Shown here in pieces: positions 7,910 to 14,231 of a stretch of DNA of 59,815 nt. A model generated the notes under the pieces. The model did no database searches, had not been told where the DNA came from, and was given only the letters and a program-made list of their open reading frames with translations. The first letter of the stretch is position 1; each line of letters starts with the position of its first letter. The DNA is from a virus: IMG/VR virus record IMGVR_UViG_3300026078_000032, positions 1 through 59,815 of that record. The stretch is one strand, 5' to 3'. Both the position numbers and the translations under genes were made by a program.

Positions 7910-7969
7910 ATGCACGACGCGCGCACGTACGCGAGACAGCGTCGTAAGGGCCTCCAGAATCGACGCTGA
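7910..7969 (+). CDS. Possible 19-residue Arg-rich peptide
   Basis: ATG at 7910 with GGGGAGG three bases upstream opens a 19-codon frame, MHDARTYARQRRKGLQNRR. It lies between a terminator and the next promoter, so a transcript would have to read through. The Shine-Dalgarno match is very strong, which is why it is listed; it could also be chance. Confidence 0.3.
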   Translation: MHDARTYARQRRKGLQNRR

Positions 7970-8054
7970 CGATCCGACATACGTCTTGAGGGTCATCTAT
8001 CGAACGAGCGATACGGGCTCGTTAGCGTCTCGCTGGGACGCTCGAAATTCGTCC

Positions 8055-8083
8055 TTGACACCCTCATGGCGCCCAGATACAGT
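8055..8083 (+). promoter_or_regulatory. Leaderless promoter for 8090
   Basis: TTGACA at 8055-8060, 17 bp, TACAGT at 8078-8083, then six bases to the ATG at 8090, so transcription should begin at or next to the A of the start codon. Confidence 0.7.
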
Positions 8084-8089
8084 CATCCC

Positions 8090-8569
8090 ATGACAACGAC
8101 AACCGATCCCTGGGAGCCCCTGATGACCGAATATGGCTTTACCCCCGAGGAGCTTCGGGATGATCATTCGGCTCCCTTCCGTCACGACTGTGGTCACATG
8201 GTCGTTACGTGGCCCGAGACTGGGGTGCTCGAAGACGCCAACGATGATGGCCCGATGGGCACCGAGCACGAGTGCAGCCGCACTGACGACATCCCGGACT
8301 CTGTGGCTCCAACCCTCGCCGAGCTGCTCGCCAAGGTCAACGCTCTGATCCCGACCGAGCCTGACCACACCTCCGAGCCCGGCGAGGCCCCTGGCTGGCC
8401 CAGCCCGGCCCGTGACCGCGTTCGGCAGCTCGAGCAGGACGTCGACCGCGAGATCGTCGAGCGAGGCACGATCGCCGCTCCGCGCCGAGCGAACTCAAGC
8501 CACGCCAACTGCTCTCACCCTGCGACCAAGGCCGCGCGAGCCAAGTGCCGTCGCGATCGTAGCCGCTGA
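8090..8569 (+). CDS. Small protein with C-terminal HxxCxH zinc knuckle
   Basis: 159 residues. ATG at 8090, six bases after a -10 box and without a ribosome site, so read as leaderless. The middle is acidic (EPDHTSEPGEAP). The end carries SHANCSHPATKAARAKCRR, a copy of the H-x2-C-x-H-x9-C-R motif found in ten small proteins of this genome; the His, Cys, His, Cys spacing suggests a zinc knuckle. An earlier H...CGH (near 34-38) may add another site. Function unknown. Confidence 0.65.
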   Translation: MTTTTDPWEPLMTEYGFTPEELRDDHSAPFRHDCGHMVVTWPETGVLEDANDDGPMGTEHECSRTDDIPDSVAPTLAELLAKVNALIPTEPDHTSEPGEAPGWPSPARDRVRQLEQDVDREIVERGTIAAPRRANSSHANCSHPATKAARAKCRRDRSR

Positions 8570-8580
8570 TCTTCACCAGG

Positions 8581-8600
8581 CCCTGCCCTTCGGGGCAGGG
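8581..8600. terminator. Intrinsic terminator, TTCG tetraloop
   Basis: CCCTGCCC-TTCG-GGGCAGGG, a very stable hairpin, 11 bases after the previous stop. Confidence 0.75.
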
Positions 8601-8613
8601 TCGAGGAGTGGCT

Positions 8614-8663
8614 AAAAGATCTTGACCTCGATCCTTGAGATCACCTGAGGTGTGGGATATCGT
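8614..8663 (+). promoter_or_regulatory. AAAAGATCTTG-box promoter for 8698
   Basis: Box at 8614-8624, TTGAGA at 8635-8640, 17 bp, TATCGT at 8658-8663. Confidence 0.75.
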
Positions 8664-8697
8664 TGTCTCAACGACGAACACAACGAAGGAGCTCAAA

Positions 8698-9087
8698 ATG
8701 ACCACCACCGCCCCCAGCCACCGCATCTGCCTTGACTGCGACGCCAGGCTCACCCGAAAGAACCACCACGCGGTGGGCCTGTCCCTCTGCGATTCCTGCG
8801 CCGAGCGGGCGGGCCACGAGAACGCCCACGAAGATGGTCACCACGCCGGGACCTTTGTTGAGGGCTGCCCGATGTGCGACGATGCCGAGGCCCCGGTCGA
8901 GATCATCCTGCCCTCCACCGATGGCAGCCGTGACCACATCGTGTCCGAGCCGACCGGGCGTAAGAACATCGACCACTCCGCGTGCCCGCACCCCGCGACC
9001 AAGGCGGCCAGGGCAAAGTGCCGCAAGGCTATCGCTCAGACCATGGCTGAGATCAAGGGCCTGAGCAACATTCACGACCACGAGTGA
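8698..9087 (+). CDS. Zinc-finger protein with HxxCxH knuckle
   Basis: 129 residues; ATG after AAGGAGCTCAAA. The first half has paired cysteines (CLDCDARL, CDSCAERAGHENAH) that look like a treble-clef or ribbon finger, then a CPMCDD pair near residue 60. The second half holds DHSACPHPATKAARAKCRK, the shared knuckle. Probably binds several zinc ions. Function unknown; early promoter type. Confidence 0.7.
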   Translation: MTTTAPSHRICLDCDARLTRKNHHAVGLSLCDSCAERAGHENAHEDGHHAGTFVEGCPMCDDAEAPVEIILPSTDGSRDHIVSEPTGRKNIDHSACPHPATKAARAKCRKAIAQTMAEIKGLSNIHDHE

Positions 9088-9103
9088 TCGACTCCCGCCA
9101 CGT

Positions 9104-9121
9104 GCCCGGCTTCGGCCGGGC
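9104..9121. terminator. Intrinsic terminator, TTCG tetraloop
   Basis: GCCCGGC-TTCG-GCCGGGC, 17 bases after the previous stop. Confidence 0.7.
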
Positions 9122-9133
9122 TTCGTGGTGGAT

Positions 9134-9183
9134 AAAAGATCTTGGCCGAATGCCTTGAGACGAGGTGTGGCATGGGGTATATT
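9134..9183 (+). promoter_or_regulatory. AAAAGATCTTG-box promoter for 9220
   Basis: Box at 9134-9144, TTGAGA at 9155-9160, 17 bp, TATATT at 9178-9183. Confidence 0.75.
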
Positions 9184-9219
9184 TATCTCACACCACAACG
9201 ACAAGCCAAGGAGCCCGAA

Positions 9220-9489
9220 ATGACCACCACCACAAAGGCCGTGACCATCCTCCTCTTCGGCCTCAACTTCCAGGGCAGCCAGGAGCTCGAGATCATCGTC
9301 GACCTTGACGACCTGCATGACGTGCTCACCGCGAAGGGCTTCGGCTACAGCTCGACCGAGGAGGACGACCACTGCGACATCGAGTCGTACTACGCGGCGA
9401 ACGGCCAGAACGTCGATCTGTACGTGTGGCACATCGTGCCCAAGGGCTTCTCGCCAATCAATGCGCAGCCCCTCGAGATCCTCGCGTAA
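9220..9489 (+). CDS. Hypothetical acidic protein, paralogue of 58882-59154
   Basis: 89 residues; ATG after AAGGAGCCCGAA. It aligns along most of its length with the protein encoded at 58882-59154: VLTAKGF / LLTTRGF, STEEDD / TTEEGDD, VDLYVWHIVPKGF / VDVMVWHDTPKGF. The pair have the same promoter type and are near each other on the circular map, so they come from duplication. Strongly acidic with alternating strands; a DNA-mimic inhibitor is one possibility, unproven. Confidence 0.7.
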   Translation: MTTTTKAVTILLFGLNFQGSQELEIIVDLDDLHDVLTAKGFGYSSTEEDDHCDIESYYAANGQNVDLYVWHIVPKGFSPINAQPLEILA

Positions 9490-9504
9490 CCTCCCTACTC
9501 TCCC

Positions 9505-9527
9505 GCCCCGGCCACACCGGCCGGGGC
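9505..9527. terminator. Intrinsic terminator hairpin
   Basis: GCCCCGGCC and GGCCGGGGC arms, ACACC loop; 16 bases after the previous stop. The rest of the gap to 9650 shows no gene. Confidence 0.7.
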
Positions 9528-9649
9528 TGCTTGGTGGTGTGAGGCGCTCAGCGCGAGCGTGCGCGACGTTCCCGGCCCAGGATAGCCAGCATACCTACCC
9601 CGCAGCGCGACGCCACACAGGGCGTCTCCGGCTGTCAGGCAATTCGGCT

Positions 9650-9698
9650 AAAAGATCTTGCCATAACCCTTGAGACACCCTCAGGCGTGAGATACGAT
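9650..9698 (+). promoter_or_regulatory. AAAAGATCTTG-box promoter for 9735
   Basis: Box at 9650-9660, TTGAGA at 9670-9675, 17 bp, TACGAT at 9693-9698. Confidence 0.75.
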
Positions 9699-9734
9699 GG
9701 TACCATCGAAACAACAACAACCGAGGAGCCCACC

Positions 9735-10220
9735 ATGACCACCGCCACGATCGCCGCCCACGACATGTCCGACGAGGCGCTGACCCTCGCCCTCCACACC
9801 GCCGAGGAGATCGTCGCAGGCCGCATGCCCGCTGGTTCGTTCGACGTCAGCGACGTCATCACCAGCCACCGCGCCCTTGCCGCCGAGGCCGCCCGTCGTC
9901 GTCGCCAGCCGATCGTGAAGGAGATCACCGTGACCGAGCCCCAGGACCGCGCCACCAGCCACATCACCTGCACCCACCCTCGCACCAAGGTCGCGCGTGC
10001 CGCCTGCCGTCGGGCTCGTGCCCGTGCCGCGGAGCCCCAGGCGCCCGCGTACTCGCTGATCAAGACCGAGGCGCAGCTCGCCGAGGCCCGCTCGAAGATC
10101 GCCGCGAAGGGCTGCCAGGGCGAGGTCAAGTCGGGGGCTCGTAAGGGTCAGCGTTGCGGGCGTCCAACCGCCCAGGGCCAGATCGTTTGCTCCGGCCACG
10201 CCCGAAGCTTCAAGATCTAA
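9735..10220 (+). CDS. Small protein with HxxCxH knuckle and a C-terminal Cys/His segment
   Basis: 161 residues; ATG after GAGGAGCCCACC. A helical N-terminus, then SHITCTHPRTKVARAACRR near residues 74-92, an Arg/Ala linker, and a C-terminal segment with single cysteines and histidine (KGCQGEVKSGARKGQRCGR, VCSGH) that resembles a small Cys/His finger of the sort seen in DNA-tethering proteins. Probably nucleic-acid binding. Function unknown. Confidence 0.65.
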   Translation: MTTATIAAHDMSDEALTLALHTAEEIVAGRMPAGSFDVSDVITSHRALAAEAARRRRQPIVKEITVTEPQDRATSHITCTHPRTKVARAACRRARARAAEPQAPAYSLIKTEAQLAEARSKIAAKGCQGEVKSGARKGQRCGRPTAQGQIVCSGHARSFKI

Positions 10221-10234
10221 CCACCTCACCGCGA

Positions 10235-10259
10235 CGGCCCGGCCACACCAGCCGGGCCG
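10235..10259. terminator. Intrinsic hairpin
   Basis: CGGCCCGGC and GCCGGGCCG arms; lies between 9735-10220 and the gene at 10283, so it may weaken rather than block read-through. Confidence 0.6.
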
Positions 10260-10282
10260 TTGCCATCCCTAGGGAGCCTGAC

Positions 10283-10900
10283 ATGAAAGCCGTACCGACC
10301 GAGCTGGAAAGCCTCGAGTCGAGCCGCCAGCTCGTCCGATTCGCCCTCGCGCTGGGTGTGGCCGCGTCGTTGGCGGCGAACGTGCTCCATGCCGACACCA
10401 ACGTGATCTCTCGCATCATCGCCGCGTGGCCGCCTACCGCACTGATCGTCACGGTTGAGATCATCACGCGCATTCCCGGGCGAAGCGGGGTGATGAGCGG
10501 AATCCGCATCGCCGCAACGTCGATCGTAGCAGCCATCGCCGCCTGGGTGTCATACTGGCACATGGCTGGTGTGGCTCGTCGGTACGGCGAGACCTACATC
10601 AGCGCGCACATGATCCCGTTCTCGGTCGATGGGTTGATCGTCGTGGCGTCGATCTCTTTGGTCGAGGTGAACCGACGACTCGCTGTGTTGCTCACGGCTG
10701 AGAGCGTCGTAGAGGCGCCTCAGATTGACACTGACGCACCGAATAACGTCCCGCAGATGATTGCTCAGGTGACGCCTCGAGAGCCCTCACAGCGCGTCTC
10801 ACACCGTGTGGGCAACCACCAGCACTGCGATCATGACAACACCCGTGCAGCTCGGGCTGCGTGCCGTCGCACTCGGGCCGAGGCACTTACGCCCGCCTGA
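10283..10900 (+). CDS. DUF2637-like membrane protein fused to an HxxCxH knuckle
   Basis: 205 residues; ATG after AGGGAGCCTGAC. Four hydrophobic segments at about 20-38, 48-64, 78-97 and 115-134, with the layout of the actinobacterial DUF2637/SpdB-type membrane family (plasmid-spread proteins of Streptomyces). The cytoplasmic tail ends in NHQHCDHDNTRAARAACRR, the shared knuckle. So the module is fused here to a membrane anchor. It may tether the knuckle, or what it binds, to the cell membrane; inference. Confidence 0.7.
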   Translation: MKAVPTELESLESSRQLVRFALALGVAASLAANVLHADTNVISRIIAAWPPTALIVTVEIITRIPGRSGVMSGIRIAATSIVAAIAAWVSYWHMAGVARRYGETYISAHMIPFSVDGLIVVASISLVEVNRRLAVLLTAESVVEAPQIDTDAPNNVPQMIAQVTPREPSQRVSHRVGNHQHCDHDNTRAARAACRRTRAEALTPA

Positions 10901-10902
10901 CC

Positions 10903-10931
10903 TTGACCCTCTTGCCCGACCCAGATACAGT
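10903..10931 (+). promoter_or_regulatory. Promoter for 10964-11280
   Basis: TTGACC at 10903-10908, 17 bp, TACAGT at 10926-10931, followed by a 32-base leader with AAAGGAG. No AAGATCTT box. Confidence 0.65.
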
Positions 10932-10963
10932 CGAACTACGACACCGAGCCAAAGGAGCAAATC

Positions 10964-11137
10964 ATGAACGCCAGGGCTGGGCACTACGGAGGCGAACGCG
11001 ACAACCGCGGGGGCTACCGCGACCGCTGGGAGCGTGACAGCAGCCGCCGCCACGGGCGGCAGGTCGTGCGTCGCGAGCTTCGCGACATCCACCGCCGGGT
11101 TCGCCTGCAAGGCATCCAAGCCGCTGGAGATCGATGA
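10964..11137 (+). CDS. Small Arg-rich protein
   Basis: 57 residues (MNARAGHYGGERDNRGGYRD...), about one third Arg. AAAGGAG seven bases before the ATG. Likely nucleic-acid binding by charge alone. Overlaps the next frame by ATGA. Confidence 0.55.
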   Translation: MNARAGHYGGERDNRGGYRDRWERDSSRRHGRQVVRRELRDIHRRVRLQGIQAAGDR

Positions 11138-11280
11138 TGTACTCGTTCGAGTACCGCGACCGATGGGTCCGATCCTGCTGTCGGGAGAGATGCAACTGGA
11201 CGAGTGATTACGTTCGGCTCCAGATGGTGGCCAGGTGGCGTTGGCGGAAACATTTCAAGATCGTTCACAAAACTCCTTGA
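11134..11280 (+). CDS. Small basic Cys/Trp-rich protein
   Basis: 48 residues (MMYSFEYRDRWVRSCCRERC...), coupled to the upstream gene by ATGA. Its last codons run into the -35 region of the next promoter (CCTTGA serves as both Pro-stop and -35). No family recognised. Confidence 0.5.
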   Translation: MMYSFEYRDRWVRSCCRERCNWTSDYVRLQMVARWRWRKHFKIVHKTP

Positions 11281-11305
11281 GATGACCTCGGGCTCGAGAT
11301 AGGTT
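11277..11305 (+). promoter_or_regulatory. Promoter for 11338
   Basis: TTGAGA at 11277-11282, 17 bp, TAGGTT at 11300-11305. Only a half box (CAAGATC) upstream at about 11256. Confidence 0.65.
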
Positions 11306-11337
11306 TATCTCAACACCTCAACGACAGGGAGCCCGAA

Positions 11338-11646
11338 ATGACCACTCACGCGAACTGCACCCACCCGGCCACCAAGGCCGCTCGCGCCACCTGCCGCAGG
11401 ATCAACGCCGACCACGCCGCTGCCAAGGCCGCTCTCGAGGCCCTCCCCTACCGCCTCGAATCGATCAACGCCCGGGACGTCACCGAAGGCATGGAGCTCG
11501 TCGTCCCCACCGGCCACGCGATCGTCAAGAAGATCGGCTTTGCCAACGACATCATGCGGCAGGGCTGGCGCTTCAAGATGAGCCAGGGCGACGACCTCGT
11601 CTTCTCCTTCCACAACGAGAAAGTTATCTGCGTGATCCCCAACTGA
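11338..11646 (+). CDS. Small protein with N-terminal HxxCxH knuckle
   Basis: 102 residues; ATG after GGGAGCCCGAA. Begins MTTHANCTHPATKAARATCRR, the clearest copy of the shared knuckle, then a helix and a strand-rich C-terminal domain (about 45-102; VVPTGHAIVKKIGF, GDDLVFSFHNEKVICVI) of about SH3-like size. Function unknown. Confidence 0.7.
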   Translation: MTTHANCTHPATKAARATCRRINADHAAAKAALEALPYRLESINARDVTEGMELVVPTGHAIVKKIGFANDIMRQGWRFKMSQGDDLVFSFHNEKVICVIPN

Positions 11647-11661
11647 TCCCTCGCCGCCGGG

Positions 11662-11683
11662 CCCCTCCCACACCTGGGAGGGG
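11662..11683. terminator. Intrinsic terminator hairpin
   Basis: CCCCTCCCA and TGGGAGGGG with a CACC loop, followed by TTCTT. Confidence 0.75.
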
Positions 11684-11695
11684 TTCTTCGGTGCC

Positions 11696-11724
11696 TTGAC
11701 ATGCCAGTCAGCAGGGGATAGGGT
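11696..11724 (+). promoter_or_regulatory. Leaderless promoter for 11731
   Basis: TTGACA at 11696-11701, 17 bp, TAGGGT at 11719-11724, six bases, ATG. Confidence 0.7.
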
Positions 11725-11730
11725 TGTCTC

Positions 11731-12378
11731 ATGACGACAACGACCCGCACCAACCGCCCGGCCTCAGTACCGCAGATTAACTTCCTGCGCGATCTGCTGG
11801 CTGAGCGCCAGCCCGAGCAGCTCTCACTCCTCGATCGGCTCCTTGCCGACGAGCGCCTCAACACGTTGATGGCTTCGGAAAAGATCAACTACCTCAAGAC
11901 CCTTCCGAAGATCGCGCAAACGGTCTCGAGCCGTCCCGCGACTGAGCGTCAGACCGAGTACGTGATCGACTTGCTCGAGAGCCGCGTTCATGACCTTGAC
12001 GCCGAGGCTGAGATCGCAGGGCTCACGTTCACTCGGGCCCGCGAGATCATCGAACTGCTCAAGGCTGCCAAGAAGAGCACCAAGGCGTGGCACGGTTTGA
12101 TCTCCGGGTACTACGCCGTGCCCGACCCCTCGGACCCGTCGACCACGCTTTTCCGCAAGGTCGACACCAAGGGGCGGGTGTGGATCATCTCAGGCCCGAA
12201 CCACCTGCCCGCCGATCGTACCGACCAGGCCATCCCCCTGATCCAGGTGGACCCGAAGTTCGCCGCCGCTCATTACGGCCAGGTGATCGGACGCTGTGGT
12301 CGTTGCCACACCCGCCTGACCGACAAGGAGAGCCGCGACATCGGTCTCGGCCCCGTGTGCCGCAAGCGCAGCTGGTAA
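11731..12378 (+). CDS. DUF6011-type protein with C-terminal zinc finger
   Basis: 215 residues, leaderless start at 11731. The C-terminus (CGRCHTRLTDKESRDIGLGPVC, about residues 190-211, cysteines spaced as a four-Cys finger) is the DUF6011 signature common in actinophages. The N-terminal 110 residues are helical with repeated RPAT/RPAS-like turns (TNRPASVPQINFL, SSRPATERQTEYV) that look like an internal duplication. The middle is a strand-rich domain. Role unknown; the domain pairing is typical of single-strand DNA or RNA handling proteins. Confidence 0.7.
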   Translation: MTTTTRTNRPASVPQINFLRDLLAERQPEQLSLLDRLLADERLNTLMASEKINYLKTLPKIAQTVSSRPATERQTEYVIDLLESRVHDLDAEAEIAGLTFTRAREIIELLKAAKKSTKAWHGLISGYYAVPDPSDPSTTLFRKVDTKGRVWIISGPNHLPADRTDQAIPLIQVDPKFAAAHYGQVIGRCGRCHTRLTDKESRDIGLGPVCRKRSW

Positions 12379-12428
12379 AAAGATCTTGGCGGGGCGCCTT
12401 GACGCACTCGAGGCGCCCATGCCATAAT
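12378..12428 (+). promoter_or_regulatory. AAAAGATCTTG-box leaderless promoter for 12435
   Basis: Box at 12378-12388, TTGACG at 12399-12404, 18 bp, CATAAT at 12423-12428, then six bases to the ATG. Confidence 0.7.
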
Positions 12429-12434
12429 TAAGGC

Positions 12435-12815
12435 ATGACAACGAGCCACGCGAACTGCACGCACGACGCGACGAAGACCGCCCGTGCGGCATGCCGTCGC
12501 CAGGCCGCCGCGAAGCGCATCCACACCGCCAGGGTTGAGGCCGCGATGATCGCCGTTGACGATCAGTACGTCAGGGCCATCGAGATTGTCGAACTGGGCG
12601 CCATCAGTCGAATCCGGGGCCACCTCTTCAAGATCGTCTCCTCTGACGGCCTGACCACTTACCGCACATCGACGACCGGGCACTGCAACTGCCCGGCTGG
12701 CTTGCACCGATTTCGCGCCGTGCCTCGCACCCTGAAGAACGGCCAGCCCGGCGCCGAGGTTTGCTACCACGTGCTCGCCGCTCGCGTCAAGGCTGCGTCC
12801 TACGTGTCCGTGTGA
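12435..12815 (+). CDS. HxxCxH knuckle fused to a SWIM-type zinc finger
   Basis: 126 residues, leaderless. Begins MTTSHANCTHDATKTARAACRR (knuckle), followed by a helix, then a SWIM-like finger: CNC at about 75 with a CYH at about 109 (C-x-C...C-x-H). SWIM fingers bind DNA or protein. Second case in this block of the knuckle joined to a different domain. Confidence 0.7.
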   Translation: MTTSHANCTHDATKTARAACRRQAAAKRIHTARVEAAMIAVDDQYVRAIEIVELGAISRIRGHLFKIVSSDGLTTYRTSTTGHCNCPAGLHRFRAVPRTLKNGQPGAEVCYHVLAARVKAASYVSV

Positions 12816-12876
12816 CGTCCGCCCCCGATTCGCGCATACACGTGATGAGGGGGCATTTCAAGGGTCGGGCTACGTG

Positions 12877-12917
12877 AAAAAGATCTGTTTGATTGATCGG
12901 TAACACTGTGTTACTAT
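12877..12917 (+). promoter_or_regulatory. Box-containing leaderless promoter for 12924
   Basis: AAAAAGATCTG at 12877-12887, TTGATT at 12889-12894, 17 bp, TACTAT at 12912-12917, six bases, ATG. Confidence 0.65.
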
Positions 12918-12923
12918 GTACGC

Positions 12924-13139
12924 ATGACAACGAACCGTACCCGCATTGACCATCGAAACCACGACCACCCCAACACCAAGCGAGCCCGCGAGCTGTGCCG
13001 TCAGGGGCAGCCAAAGTCGAGCCCCTCCTACACCCCCGCACTCGAGCTGGTGTGGAAGCCGGCCCCAGGTGTGGAGCATGTCGTGGTCGAGGTTCCCCTA
13101 GAGGATCTTGAGTCCGCCTTGAGAAGCCCCGCCGCCTGA
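12924..13139 (+). CDS. Small protein with variant HxxHxH knuckle
   Basis: 71 residues, leaderless. N-terminus DHRNHDHPNTKRARELCRQ keeps the T-K-x-A-R-x2-C-R core but has His where the other copies have the first Cys. C-terminal half strand-rich (VEHVVVEVPLEDLESAL). The next promoter box lies inside its last codons. Confidence 0.6.
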   Translation: MTTNRTRIDHRNHDHPNTKRARELCRQGQPKSSPSYTPALELVWKPAPGVEHVVVEVPLEDLESALRSPAA

Positions 13140-13148
13140 TGATAGGGT
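13101..13148 (+). promoter_or_regulatory. Box-containing leaderless promoter for 13155
   Basis: GAGGATCTTG at 13101-13110 inside the upstream gene, TTGAGA at 13119-13124, 18 bp, TAGGGT at 13143-13148, six bases, ATG. Confidence 0.6.
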
Positions 13149-13154
13149 CATTCT

Positions 13155-13505
13155 ATGACCGATCAACCACCATTTTCTTGGCTTGACTCAGGCCGACCCG
13201 GGCACCCGGGGTGGATTATCAACAACCGAGAAGTGCCTCAGGATCCCCAGCAGGCCCTGTACGTCGATGCCGTCAAGAACGCCATGCTCGGGGTCGTTCT
13301 CCCCTGGCTCACAACGGTCTGCCCCGAGTGTGGACTCGATCTTCTCGAGTATGGGGAAGAAGCACAGGGTGATCATGTGATGCTCGGGCAGTTCGTGATC
13401 GTTGGGTGTGAGGGGTACTTGATCGTGAACCCGAACGCCGTAGGGATCTTCCGCATGAACTGGCACGACTGGCGAGGCGACGCCAACGAGCTGCCCCAGA
13501 CCTAG
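13155..13505 (+). CDS. Hypothetical protein with one CPEC pair
   Basis: 116 residues, leaderless. One CPECG pair near residue 56 and a lone Cys near 85 may hold a metal. The N-terminal part is Pro/Gly-rich, the C-terminal part strand-rich. No family recognised. Confidence 0.6.
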   Translation: MTDQPPFSWLDSGRPGHPGWIINNREVPQDPQQALYVDAVKNAMLGVVLPWLTTVCPECGLDLLEYGEEAQGDHVMLGQFVIVGCEGYLIVNPNAVGIFRMNWHDWRGDANELPQT

Positions 13506-13555
13506 GAAGGATCTTGACTGTACCCCTTGCCTTGCGCCGAGGCATGGGGTATAGT
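13506..13555 (+). promoter_or_regulatory. Box-containing leaderless promoter for 13562
   Basis: AAGGATCTTG from 13507, TTGCCT at 13527-13532, 17 bp, TATAGT at 13550-13555, six bases, ATG. Confidence 0.7.
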
Positions 13556-13561
13556 TGTCTC

Positions 13562-13837
13562 ATGACGAACCACACGAAGTGCAGTCACGAAGCCACGAAG
13601 TCAGCCCGAGCGAAGTGCCGTAAGGATCGCGCGAAATTCAACGCTGAGATTGCCGAGGCGATCAAGACCGGGCCAAAGGTTGATCTTGCTGCCGAGCGAG
13701 CCCGAGAAATCGCGGCAACTCTCCCAGCTGACCCGTTCACCCTGTTTCCTCAGGCTGAAGATGACTGGGCTGACCCCGATCAATGGTACGGCACGGGTGA
13801 CGACTCGGGCCCCGGGGATGCTGACCTGCTCGACTGA
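13562..13837 (+). CDS. Small protein with N-terminal HxxCxH knuckle
   Basis: 91 residues, leaderless. Begins MTNHTKCSHEATKSARAKCRK, then a helix and a Pro/Asp/Trp-rich acidic tail (AEDDWADPDQWYGTGDD). Function unknown; another partner for the shared knuckle. Confidence 0.65.
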   Translation: MTNHTKCSHEATKSARAKCRKDRAKFNAEIAEAIKTGPKVDLAAERAREIAATLPADPFTLFPQAEDDWADPDQWYGTGDDSGPGDADLLD

Positions 13838-13846
13838 CTCTGCTCT

Positions 13847-13874
13847 CCGCCCCGGGCCTAATTGGCCGGGGCGG
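13847..13874. terminator. Intrinsic terminator hairpin
   Basis: CCGCCCCGGGCC and GGCCGGGGCGG around TAATT. Confidence 0.75.
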
Positions 13875-13904
13875 TTGCCGTTCCTACGGATTCCTTGTTA
13901 CGAT
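13875..13904 (+). promoter_or_regulatory. Probable promoter for 13936
   Basis: TTGCCG at 13875-13880 in the trailing edge of the terminator, 18 bp, TACGAT at 13899-13904. Confidence 0.5.
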
Positions 13905-13935
13905 TGGGGTAGCCAACCAAGAAGGAGGAAACCCG

Positions 13936-14133
13936 ATGGTTTCCCATGTGGACTGCAATCACCCCAACACCAAGGCTGGCCGGGCAGCCTGTCGCAAGGT
14001 TGCCGCGGGTGGTGAGGCCCCGAGGCCCAGGGCACCTCGCGCAGAAGCCAAGCCGACCACGGCTCCCGTGGTCGAGTCCACACCGGAGCCGGCCGCTGAG
14101 GAGCCCAAGCGTCGCTTCTTCGGTCGTCGCTGA
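13936..14133 (+). CDS. Small protein with N-terminal HxxCxH knuckle
   Basis: 65 residues; ATG after GGAGGAAACCCG. Begins MVSHVDCNHPNTKAGRAACRK, then a Pro/Ala/Glu-rich linker and a basic end (KRRFFGRR). Looks like a knuckle on a flexible tail. Last gene of the rightward block. Confidence 0.65.
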   Translation: MVSHVDCNHPNTKAGRAACRKVAAGGEAPRPRAPRAEAKPTTAPVVESTPEPAAEEPKRRFFGRR

Positions 14134-14136
14134 CTA

Positions 14137-14178
14137 ACCAGCCCCGACTACGCGTGTCATGCGCGTGTCGGGGCTGGT
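14137..14178. terminator. Terminator at the end of the rightward block
   Basis: ACCAGCCCCGAC and GTCGGGGCTGGT, 12-bp arms, with a smaller inner hairpin. Marks the border with the leftward replication block. Confidence 0.75.
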
Positions 14179-14231
14179 CGGTGGTTAAAGGCACCTAGAA
14201 GCGACGCTGACATGCTCGTGCGTGTCGTGCG

